DNA of 64,000 nt from Microbacterium sp. VKM Ac-2923 (lineage in GTDB: Bacteria; Actinomycetota; Actinomycetes; Actinomycetales; Microbacteriaceae). Within the stretch, counting starts at the first letter, position 1. Every line of letters begins with the position of its first letter. Location of the stretch: positions 111,951-175,950 of the forward strand of contig NZ_JALGRP010000009.1 of the NCBI RefSeq assembly GCF_022815605.1. Reading direction: 5' to 3'. Under the pieces are notes generated by a model. That model made no database searches and was not told the DNA's origin. It was given only the letters and a program-made list of their open reading frames with translations. Shown one piece after another: positions 24,039 through 33,000 of this stretch. A program made the translations under genes and the position numbers.

Positions 24039-27000
24039 ATGAGCACAAGAACCCCCTCCCCCTCCGCCTGGCGACCCGCCGCCGCCCTGTGCGCTGCCGT
24101 ACCGCTCGTGCTGAGCCTGATCGGCGCCGCGCCGGCATCGGCCGAGACCACGGCTCCCGCGCCGATCGTCAAATACACCTTCGACAGCGGCGCGACGGCA
24201 TCCACCATCGCCAACTCGGGCACGAAGGGATCCGCCTTCGACGCGCGCGTGCGCAACGCCGGCTCCCTCGCCCGGGGGACCGGCCCCACCGCCGCCTCGG
24301 GGGCCTCGGGCCTCTTCCCCGGCGGCGCGCAGAACTCGTCGAGCACGGCAGCGCCGTACCTCGACATCCCCGCGGGCCTCTACGACGGGGTGAAGGCCCT
24401 CACCGTCTCGACGTGGATCAAGTGGGACGGGCGCAACTCCGGCAACCTGCCGTGGGCCTACATCGTCGGCAGCGACGGGCTGCCCCGCGACAACTGGGGT
24501 CTCTACTTCGTCCCCAATGAGGGCGGTCAGTCCAAGGCCGTGGCCAATTCCGGCACCGAGGTGAAGGCGGTGTCGCCGGTGCCGCTCACCGCCAACGCCT
24601 GGACGAAGATCACCTCCGTCGCCGACGGCCAGACGCTCTCGTACTACATCAACGGGGAACTCGTCCGCCGCGAGAGCGCCGCGGTCGACTTCAGCAAGCT
24701 CGGTGCGTCATCGAGCACGCGGTCGGGGCTCATCGGTCGCGTGCCCTGGGCTCCGCAGTGGGCTGCGCTCTTCGGCGGCGAGTTCGACGATTTCTCGATC
24801 TACGACGCCGCGCTCACCCCTGAGCAGGTGGCCGCTGACTTCGCCGCATCGGCCGGACCGGTCACGGCCGTGGCGCAGACGTCCTGGCAGATCGCCACGA
24901 CCGCGGGGCAGGCGCCCGTGCTCCCCGCCCGCGTCGGCGTCACCCGCGAGTCCGGGCTGAAGACCGACGCCGCCATCCGCTGGGATGCCGTTCGCGCCTC
25001 GCAGTACGCCACCGCCGGCTCGACCTTCACCGTCGCCGGCGTCATCACGGGCACCGATCGAGCCGTCACCGCCACCGTGACCGTCGGCGCACGACCCACC
25101 GAGGAGATCGTGGCCGACCTCGGCCGCCGCACGGGCGACTTCCGCGGCGGCGCGTCGGGCACCCTCTACGGCCTCGGCGACGAACAGTCGCCCACGCAGG
25201 CGCTCGTCAACGGCGCCGCGATGACGAACGTGTCGCAGAAGCCGCCGTTCGGCACGCAGCACCCCGGCGGCGACGCGTTCAACATCGAGGACACCTTCTT
25301 CGACAAGCACGGCGAAGACCTCTACATCTACACGCAGGACTACTACCCCGACTGGCCCTACAACCGCGGAGTCCGCCCGGGCGACGACCGCACGTACGTG
25401 CGCGACGCGAACGGCAAGCTCACCTCGGAGTGGACGGCCGGCGGCAACGGCCTGTGGGACTACCTCGAGGTGCTCGAGATCGTGACGGAGGCCGTCGCGA
25501 CCGGTGCGGACGACCCCGAGAAGTACGTCTTCATCCCCTACAACGAACTCGACCTGCAGTGGCTGAACAATGACGACCGCTACTACCGCTATCTGCAGCA
25601 GGGCGGACAGCCCGACAGCTTCACCCCCGGAGGGGCGAGCGACTGGGCCGCGGCGTGGAAGGTCATCAGCGACGTCTATGCCAAGCACGGGCTGAGCCGA
25701 CCCCGCATCGCGGGACCGGGAGACGCCGCGTGGCGCGGCGAGGGCAACATCAAGGCCTTCCTGCGTTCCGCGATCGCATCGAACACGGTCCCCGACATCT
25801 ACGTCTGGCACGAGCTGCGGGGCTACCAGTGGATGCCGGATCGCGCCAACGCGTTCCGCCAGTACGCACGGGACCTCGGCATCGCCGAGGACAAGATCCC
25901 CCAGGTCAACATCACGGAGTACGGCGCGAGCAATGACATGAGCTCGCCGTCGAACCTGCTGCGGTGGTTCGCCAGCTTCGAGGCGGCCAAGATCGATGCG
26001 CAGACGGCCTACTGGACGGCATCCGGAACGCTCTCCGACAACCAGGCGAAGGTCAACGCCGCCAACGGCGGATGGTGGATGTTCAAGTGGTACGGCGACC
26101 TGCACGGGTCGCAGACGGCCGAGGTCACCACGAACCGCGAGAAGGCGATCGCCGCCGTCGACGACGCCAACCGTCGTGCACAGGTCATCGTGGGCGGCAT
26201 CCAGCAGGGCCGGGACGGTCAGCTCACCGTGCGCGGACTGTCGAAGGAAACCTTCGGCGACTCCGTCGACGTCGAGATCCGCGAGGTCCTCGTGTCGGGC
26301 ACCGACGGCATCGCCGACACCCCCCGCGTCGTCGCCGCCTACGACGACTCGGCGGTGGCCGACGGCACCGTCCAGGTGCGCGTGCCCTCCGCGAACGCGA
26401 GCGCGGCGTACCAGGTGGTCATCACTCCGGCGACCGGTCGTGACGTCGAGGCCGCGGCCGCTCAGCAGGCGCCGCACCAGTGGTCGGAGGCCGAGGACCT
26501 CGCGGTCACCGGCGGCGCGGTGCGCACCCAGCCGGGTGGCGGCTATCGCCTCTCGGGCGACCGTGATGTCACCGGTCTGACCGGTGCGAACGGCCGCCTC
26601 GATTGGCAGGTCGACGTCGCCGAGCCCGGCCTGTACCGCTACACCGTGCTCGGGGCCACGCCCGGTCGCGCCGCCCAGCACGCTCTGTTCGTCGACGGCG
26701 CGGATGCGGCCACGGTGCAGTACGGCGCCAACGCGATCAAGCCCGACAACGTGCGCGGCACGGCGCGCGGCACCGCCGAGGTCTACGTCACGCTGAGCGC
26801 CGGGACGCACACGCTGAGTCTGCGCACCAGCCGCGACGGGCAGAACCTGCTGCCGGGCGCGGGCGCCGACGGAGGCGTCACGGTGGACCGCGTCGAGCTC
26901 ACCCGCGTGGGCACCGACTCGAACACGCAGCGCGCCGAGTACCCGGCGACGGCCCTGCGTCTCGCGGGCAACGCGAAGCTGGTCGCCGGAGAGGCGAAGA

Positions 27001-28376
27001 TCGGCGCGGGCGACCGTGTCGACGTCTACCCCTCGGCCGACGAGTCGGGCTACTACGACGTCGCCGTCGACTGGCAGGGCACCGACCTGGGTCTCACGGT
27101 CGACGGCCGCCTCGCGACGACCTTCACCGACGGCCAGAAGCGTGCGCGTATCCACCTGCCCGAGGGCATCAGCGAGATCGAGCTGCGCAGCACCGGCGGG
27201 GCGCGCGTGAGCGCGGTCACGACGACCCGCGCGGTCGAAGGCGACGCCGCGATCGTGAAGGTCGAGGTCGAGGATGCCGCGAAGGCCACCCTCGGCGGCA
27301 CCGCCGTCGTGAAGGGCTTCGGCGCCGATCTGACCAACGGCTCCGGCTCCGGCTACGTCGCCGGCCTCGGAATCACCGATACCAACGCGGCGAATCAGGG
27401 GACCCTGACGATCCGACGGGGCGCCGGGTTCGACCGTGCGGGCGCCTACAACGCGATCGTGCACTACTCGAACGACGACATCGAGGGGCGCCATGACTAC
27501 AACCCGCAGGTCGTCGACCTGGGGCTGCAGGCGCAGGAAGCCGGTCACGACGGTCTGGTGGGGCGTTCGACGTTCCGCTACACCTACACCGCGAACAACT
27601 TCTGGGAGGCCGTCATGCCGGTGAACCTGGCGAGCGGCGACGGTGCGGTGACCTTCGGCAACACGAAGGAGACGCTGGTGATCGACGAACGCACGAGCCA
27701 GCAGGACCAGGTCGTGCTGGAGGGGTACGCCATCGCCCCCGACGTGGACTGGATCGCGTTCGCCCCGCTGGTGCTCGAGACCGACGGAACGGCCGTTGAG
27801 GCTCCCGCGGCTCCGGCGGCACCGACGGCGTCCGTCGAGGGCGCGCGGGCCACCGTGGAGTGGGATGCCCCCGCCGCCAACGGCTCGGCGATCAGCTCCT
27901 ACATCGTGCAGCTCACCCCTGCCGATGGAGGTGAGGGGCGCAGCGTCACCGTCACCGAGAACCTGCGGGCGCGCATGTCCGTCGCGATCGCCGATCTGCG
28001 GGTCGGCGCCTGGACGGCGCGCGTCACCGCGGTGAACGCAGGGGGCTCGTCACCCGCCTCTCCGCCCTCGGCGAGTTTCACCGTCGCGCCGCCTCTGAAG
28101 ATGGATGCCGTCGCCTCCACCCGCAAGATCGCCGGGAAGGCGTACGTGACGGTCGAGGTCGTGAACCGCTCGTCCGTGCCGGTGGACGTCGAGGTGGTCA
28201 CCGCCTACGGCAAGAAGTCGTTCACCGCGGTTCAGCCGGGCAAGAGGGTCAGCGCCGCCATCAACTCGGGGAAGGCGTCCATCCCCGCCGGGAAGGCCAC
28301 GGTCACGGCCGCTGCCACGATCGACGGCACGCGCGTCACCTCCGGCGTCGAGGCGCCCTACGCCGCGCAGAACTGA
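24039..28376 (+). CDS. Giant secreted multidomain glycoside hydrolase, GH39-like (clan GH-A)
   Basis: A 1445-residue exported enzyme from ATG 24039 (GAGGAA upstream). Order: signal peptide to about 36 (GAAPASAE); LamG about 37-255; Ig-like about 275-350; catalytic barrel about 355-690; carbohydrate-binding-like beta-sandwiches about 810-965 and 1065-1250; FN3 about 1253-1350; C-terminal domain 1351-1445. Clan GH-A acids are visible: acid/base Glu503 in IPYNELDLQW and nucleophile Glu627 in NITEYGASN, a spacing that fits GH39. Bifidobacterial GH39 enzymes release alpha-Gal-(1,3)-L-Ara from gum arabic, which would suit the divergent GH36/transporter; this match is hypothesis. The C-terminal domain is a version of the one on the GH43 enzymes but has lost both cysteines (TRKIAGK; ends YAAQN). 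Confidence 0.82.
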   Translation: MSTRTPSPSAWRPAAALCAAVPLVLSLIGAAPASAETTAPAPIVKYTFDSGATASTIANSGTKGSAFDARVRNAGSLARGTGPTAASGASGLFPGGAQNSSSTAAPYLDIPAGLYDGVKALTVSTWIKWDGRNSGNLPWAYIVGSDGLPRDNWGLYFVPNEGGQSKAVANSGTEVKAVSPVPLTANAWTKITSVADGQTLSYYINGELVRRESAAVDFSKLGASSSTRSGLIGRVPWAPQWAALFGGEFDDFSIYDAALTPEQVAADFAASAGPVTAVAQTSWQIATTAGQAPVLPARVGVTRESGLKTDAAIRWDAVRASQYATAGSTFTVAGVITGTDRAVTATVTVGARPTEEIVADLGRRTGDFRGGASGTLYGLGDEQSPTQALVNGAAMTNVSQKPPFGTQHPGGDAFNIEDTFFDKHGEDLYIYTQDYYPDWPYNRGVRPGDDRTYVRDANGKLTSEWTAGGNGLWDYLEVLEIVTEAVATGADDPEKYVFIPYNELDLQWLNNDDRYYRYLQQGGQPDSFTPGGASDWAAAWKVISDVYAKHGLSRPRIAGPGDAAWRGEGNIKAFLRSAIASNTVPDIYVWHELRGYQWMPDRANAFRQYARDLGIAEDKIPQVNITEYGASNDMSSPSNLLRWFASFEAAKIDAQTAYWTASGTLSDNQAKVNAANGGWWMFKWYGDLHGSQTAEVTTNREKAIAAVDDANRRAQVIVGGIQQGRDGQLTVRGLSKETFGDSVDVEIREVLVSGTDGIADTPRVVAAYDDSAVADGTVQVRVPSANASAAYQVVITPATGRDVEAAAAQQAPHQWSEAEDLAVTGGAVRTQPGGGYRLSGDRDVTGLTGANGRLDWQVDVAEPGLYRYTVLGATPGRAAQHALFVDGADAATVQYGANAIKPDNVRGTARGTAEVYVTLSAGTHTLSLRTSRDGQNLLPGAGADGGVTVDRVELTRVGTDSNTQRAEYPATALRLAGNAKLVAGEAKIGAGDRVDVYPSADESGYYDVAVDWQGTDLGLTVDGRLATTFTDGQKRARIHLPEGISEIELRSTGGARVSAVTTTRAVEGDAAIVKVEVEDAAKATLGGTAVVKGFGADLTNGSGSGYVAGLGITDTNAANQGTLTIRRGAGFDRAGAYNAIVHYSNDDIEGRHDYNPQVVDLGLQAQEAGHDGLVGRSTFRYTYTANNFWEAVMPVNLASGDGAVTFGNTKETLVIDERTSQQDQVVLEGYAIAPDVDWIAFAPLVLETDGTAVEAPAAPAAPTASVEGARATVEWDAPAANGSAISSYIVQLTPADGGEGRSVTVTENLRARMSVAIADLRVGAWTARVTAVNAGGSSPASPPSASFTVAPPLKMDAVASTRKIAGKAYVTVEVVNRSSVPVDVEVVTAYGKKSFTAVQPGKRVSAAINSGKASIPAGKATVTAAATIDGTRVTSGVEAPYAAQN

Positions 28377-28391
28377 CAGGCGGCGCGAACG

Positions 28392-28427
28392 GCAGTGGGC
28401 CGGGTCCTGACGGGCCCGGCCCACTGC
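28392..28427 (+). terminator. Terminator of the GH39-like gene
   Basis: GCAGTGGGCCGGG at 28392-28404 pairs perfectly with CCCGGCCCACTGC at 28415-28427, 15 bp after the stop codon. Confidence 0.7.
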
Positions 28428-28527
28428 GGTGGACAGCCATGGTGTCCCGCCCTCGCCAGGACGGGGTGCGGACCGACGTGCCGCGTCACGGGCTGGCCGC
28501 TCCTTCTTCCAAGGAAGAGAAGAGTCG

Positions 28528-29550
28528 ATGACGGCAACCCCGGCGTCCGCGGGCCGCGGGTGGCAGCGACCCAGCATCTACGACGTCGCGCGTGGGGCCG
28601 GCGTGTCGCACATGACCGTGTCGCGGGTCCTGAACGACCACCTGAACATTCGCGAGTCCACGCGCTCGCGCGTCCTCCAGGTCATGGAAGAGATGAGCTA
28701 CACGCGAAGCGGGATCGCCCGCGCGCTCGCAAGCCGACGAGCCCGCCGGATCGGGGTGCTCATCGACGGACCCCTGCGCAGCGGTCCGGACCGGACCTTG
28801 CGCGCGCTGGAGAAGTCCGCGCGCGAGGCCGGATACGCGGTGAGCACGTTCTCCCTCGCCGACGGTGCCGTGTCGCGAATGGACTCCGCGGTGATGGAGC
28901 TCGTTACCCAGCACGTCGACGCCCTGTGCGTCATCGCTCCGCGCGAGTCCTCCCTCGGTCTGCTCCGTCAGCAGACCGGCGGTCTGCCGACCATCGTCGT
29001 CGCGGCTGCCGCGGACGCCTCGTGGCACACGGTCGGAGTCGATCAGCGCGAGGGTGCTCGACTCGCCGTCGGGCACCTCATCGGGATCGGTCACCGCACT
29101 ATCGCGCATCTCGCCGGTCCGATGGACGGGTTCGACGCCCGCGAACGCGCCGAGGGGTGGCGCGAGACCCTCGCCGCGGCGGGGGTGCCCGAGGGGCCGC
29201 TCGTCGTCGGCGATTGGACGTCGGACCTCGGCTTCGAGTTCGGGCGCTCGTTCGATCCGGGGCAGACCACCGCGGTGTTCGCAGCGAACGACCAGACCGC
29301 GCTCGGCGTCCTTCACGGATTGCACTCTCGCGGCATCCGGGTTCCCGACGACATCAGCCTCGTCGGCTTCGACGACCTCTCCGACTCGCGGCACTTCCTC
29401 CCGCCGCTGACCACCATCCGGCAGGACTTCGCGGCGCTCGGAGACGCGGCGCTGCGGCAGATCGTCGGTGCCATCGAGGGGGACGCGGCGCCCCGTCACG
29501 ATCTGATTCCGGCGGAGTTGATCGTGCGCGGGTCGACGAAGGCTCCGTAG
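28528..29550 (+). CDS. LacI family regulator, arabinan locus paralogue 1
   Basis: A 340-residue repressor from ATG 28528 (AAGGAAGAGA upstream). HTH: PSIYDVARGAGVSHMTVSRV, followed by hinge SGIARALASRRARRIGVL. The effector domain contains VDALCVIAPRESS, SWHTVGVDQREGARL, AHLAGPMDGFDARERAEGW and AVFAANDQTALGVL. It is roughly three-quarters identical to the regulator at 40417-41448, and the recognition helix SHMTVSRVLN is the same in both, so they should bind the same operator. It is monocistronic and lies between the galactoside and arabinan blocks. I saw no operator in front of it, so it may not be autoregulated. Confidence 0.93.
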   Translation: MTATPASAGRGWQRPSIYDVARGAGVSHMTVSRVLNDHLNIRESTRSRVLQVMEEMSYTRSGIARALASRRARRIGVLIDGPLRSGPDRTLRALEKSAREAGYAVSTFSLADGAVSRMDSAVMELVTQHVDALCVIAPRESSLGLLRQQTGGLPTIVVAAAADASWHTVGVDQREGARLAVGHLIGIGHRTIAHLAGPMDGFDARERAEGWRETLAAAGVPEGPLVVGDWTSDLGFEFGRSFDPGQTTAVFAANDQTALGVLHGLHSRGIRVPDDISLVGFDDLSDSRHFLPPLTTIRQDFAALGDAALRQIVGAIEGDAAPRHDLIPAELIVRGSTKAP

Positions 29551-29660
29551 CCGAGACGGTGATCAGAGCGAACCGGGCCCGTCGGGAGGGGGATGCCGAT
29601 CCGCTCGATCAAGCGAGACCCGCCGCCGACGGCGGGAGGGGCGGGCCGCCCGCGCCGATG

Positions 29661-29840
29661 TCACTCCAAGACGAACGCGCGCCCGTTGATGAACAGCGTG
29701 TCGGGCTCGGTGGCATCCATCTGGAAGACGGCGCTGCTGTCGAAATCGGCCTGCTCCCAGGCGACCAGCCCCACCGGTGCGACTGCCGAGGTGACGAGCA
29801 GCCCGTGGGCGAGGGCGGTGAGAAGCTGATGACGGGTCAT
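29661..29840 (-). CDS. 59-residue protein of the arabinan regulon, unknown function
   Basis: ATG 29840 is preceded seven bases upstream by GGAAGG. The product starts MTRHQLLTALAHGLLVTSAV, a weak amphipathic or membrane helix, and ends in TEPDTLFINGRAFVLE. I recognise no family. What makes it notable is its own promoter (TTGTTA, 17 bp, TAGCGT, at 29929-29957 on the minus strand) with an arabinan-type operator over the -35, so this tiny gene appears to be a dedicated regulon member. It lies downstream of, and on the same strand as, the tandem GH43 gene, whose terminator separates the two. Confidence 0.6.
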   Translation of the reverse strand: MTRHQLLTALAHGLLVTSAVAPVGLVAWEQADFDSSAVFQMDATEPDTLFINGRAFVLE

Positions 29841-29928
29841 CGGGAATCCTTCCGGAGGACGTCGACGTCGACGGCCTTGCGCGGGCTCGGGGGAATTCTG
29901 GTCGGTGGGCGAGGGTGAACTCACGTCC

Positions 29929-29957
29929 ACGCTAACCTGGCATGTTCTCGGTAACAA
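29929..29957 (-). promoter_or_regulatory. Promoter and operator A (59-residue gene)
   Basis: Minus-strand TTGTTA, 17 bp, TAGCGT. The operator TGTTCTCGGTAACA at 29943-29956 overlaps the -35 and spacer. Confidence 0.62.
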
Positions 29958-30018
29958 GTGGTTTTCCTGGGAGAACGACAAGGAGACCCCGGCTGTAGCC
30001 CGAGACCCACGCAAAGGG

Positions 30019-30040
30019 GGCCCCGGCCGAAGCCGGAGCC
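30019..30040 (-). terminator. UUCG-loop terminator of the tandem GH43 gene
   Basis: On the minus strand GGCTCCGGC, TTCG, GCCGGGGCC: a 9-bp stem with one G-U pair closed by a UUCG tetraloop, 35 bp beyond the stop at 30075. Confidence 0.68.
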
Positions 30041-30074
30041 CACCTCCTCACCCATCGGTGAGGCGCACCACGAG

Positions 30075-33000
30075 TCAGCCGCAGGTGCGCGCGCCGTACC
30101 CGGCCTTCACCTCGGTGGCGGCGCCGCCCGCATCGGTGGCGGCGATCGTCACCGTGCCGGCCGGGATGGACGCCTGGCGGACCGTGAAGGTCTGCGTCGT
30201 CGTCTTTCCCGCGGCGAGGGACGCGACCGTCTTCGACCCGTGGTCCGACGTCATGTTCAGCGACACGGGAGCATCGTCACGGTTGGTGACCGACACCGCC
30301 AGCACCACCTTGCCCGCCACGCACCGGCTGGTCACGGCGGCCGTGACCTCGGGACCCGGCGAGGGGACGGTCTGCGGCTTCACGCTCTCGAGCGTGGGGG
30401 TGACCTTCTGCATGAGGCCGTCGGCGCCGAACGTCACCTTGTCGATAGTGGTCTCGCGGTTGTTCCCGTTGCCGTTCGGCATCGCGAAGCGGTGGTACGC
30501 GATGTACCAGTCGTCGGTTCCCGGCACGTTGATGATCGAGCTGTGGCCGGGTCCCTTGATGCCGAGGGACAGGTCCTTCTCGAGGATCACGCCGCGGTAC
30601 GTCCACGGACCGTTCATGCTCGTCGCGGTGGCGTATCCGACGCGGTAGTTCTCCGACCCGGTGTCGTCGATGGCGTAGGTGAGGTGGTAAAGACCCTTCC
30701 GGTAGTTGAAGAACACGCCCTCGCGGAAGTCGGTCAGCCCGTTGATCCGCTGGTAGGTGCCCGGCTTGATCGAGGTCATGTCGTCTGCGAGCTCCGCCAG
30801 GACGGGGGAGCCGTTGCCCCAGCCGAGGTACCACTTGCCGGTGACCGGGTCGTGGAAGGCGGCGGGGTCGATGGCCTGCCCCGACGTGACGGCCTCGTTG
30901 TTGAGGATCATCGCGTTGGGCTGCGCCGTGAAGGGGCCCTCGGGGTTGTCCGCGACGGCGACACCGATCGTCTTGCGATCGACGGCGGAGTTGTGACCGC
31001 TGAAGTAGAAGTAGTACTTCCCGTCGCGCTCGATGATGGTGGGCGCCCACGCGTTGCCCGTTGCCCACGGCACGTTGCCGTTGGCTCCGTCGAGCGTCAG
31101 GAAGGGCGTTGCCGACCGCGTCCAGTCCGTCAGGTTCTTCGACTTCCAGACGTAGAACTCCTTGCCGCCCCACCCGGGGAAGCCGTCGCTCGTCGCGTAG
31201 ATGTAGTACGTGTCACCGAAGACCGCGATGTTCGGGTCGGCGTACAGGCCCGGAAGCACCGGGCTGTTGACGACCCGCGCCTCGACCTTCCACGCCGCTT
31301 TGGCGCCCGAGGGCGTCGTCACGGTGTAGGTGACCGGAGCGGTCAGGTCGACGGTCGTGCCCGAGGCGGGCGACACCGTGGAGCCGGGGACCGTGGTGAA
31401 GGTGGGCGCGAGCTTCGACACGTCGGTGCCCTTGACCACCGGCAGGATGACGGTGCGCGCCTTGCCATCGGTGATCGGCGCCATCTTGAGCTTCTCGGGC
31501 TGCGTGAGGGACACATCGAGGAGCTGGTCCTCGATGCCCGCGTTCTGCAGGATCTCGGTGTTCGACAGCGCGCGGTTGTAGACGCGCACGTTGTCGTACC
31601 AGCCCTGGAAGTACCCGTCGGCGCTGTAGAGCGACTTGCCCAGGTATCCCGCGAGGTTGGAGCCGAGCTCGCTCACCGAGGCGTTCAGGGCGAGGTTCTC
31701 TCCCACCTTCACTCCATCGATGTACATGCGCAGCGTCTTGCCGTCGTAGGCGAGGTCGTATTTGTGCCACTGGCCGCTGGAGAGGGTGCCGCTGACGGCG
31801 GACTCCCCCTGCCATGTCGCCTTCGTGATCGCGGTGCGGGCCTCGCCGCCGCGTACCCGGAGGAACGAGTAGCGGTCCTGGTTCTGCCCGAACGCGAAGG
31901 TGAAGAAGTTGCCGCTCGTGCGCTCGGACTTGATGTCCATCGACACCGTCATCGTGTCGCGTCCGTCGAAGAATCCGGTCGGGAACGAGGCGAAACCGTT
32001 CGCCGCTCCCGTGAGCCGCAGGGCCGAGCCCTTCTCGGCGTCGGTGGCGACGGCGGCGGTTCCGGATGCCGTCAGGTCGGCGTCACCCACCGAGTCGGCG
32101 AGGGAGCCGTTCTCGAACGTGTACTCCGCGATCGGGCCCTGCTGGGGCTCCTCGGGAGTGACCGGGGTGTCGCCGTACTTCTCGAGCAGACGCGCCTCCT
32201 CCGCCTTCGAGAGGCGCAGGACGGACCCGTGACGGAAGCTCTGGTCGAACGAGAATTGGTTGGCACCGCTGCCGCTGCTGAGCTGAGTGAACTTCAGGCT
32301 CGCGAGCGAGTCGGTTACGTGCGCGTAGTAGTTGAACTCGTCACCCATGACCGACCAGCGACCGTCCGGCAGCTGGTAGACCGTCAAGCCCTCCATGCGG
32401 GCGCGCAGACCCGCCGCACCGGCTTGCCCCGGGCCGATCTTCTGCGTCCAGGGACCGTCGAGCGACGGCGCGGTGTCGACGACCGTGTCCCAGTCGGAGG
32501 TCGAGAACCGGTAGTAGGTGTCGCCCTCCTTCGCGATGGTGGAGTCGATGATGTTGCGACCGCCCTGGCCGTCGCCCTTGGGGTTCAGCGTCGTCCAGAT
32601 CTCCGGCTTGGTGAACGTGACGAAGTCGCGCGTCTTGGTGAGGTACATCCGCAGCGCCCAGTCCGGCGTGTTGTTGTCGGTCTGGTCGCGGGCGGCCCAG
32701 TACACGTAGTACTCGCCGGTGGCCTCGTTGTAGGTCGCCTCGGGTGCCCACACGCAGCCGGCCTTGTCGAAGCCGGCGAAGACGATGCGCTGGTCGCTCC
32801 AGTTGACCAGGTCGGAGGATTCCCATACGACGAGGTTCTGGCTGGCGTTCAGCTGATCCCAGCCGGAGCCGCCGGCGCCGCCGCCCTCGGCGTGCAGGTC
32901 GGTGCCGATGATCCAGTACTTGTCGCCCTCGGGGGAGCGCACGAGGTGCGGGTCGCGCACACCGAGGTCGCCGCCGAGGTTGGCGAGGATCGACTTGTTG

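Noticed and set aside
24708..27548. 946-residue open frame antisense to the GH39-like gene
   Set aside because: It is rich in Arg, Val and Gly with no domains and is exactly opposite a gene with clear catalytic motifs; a GC-rich shadow.
28376..28528. Operator in front of the first arabinan LacI gene
   Set aside because: I looked for TGTTAnCGnTAACA there and before 40417 and found none, so I do not claim autoregulation.
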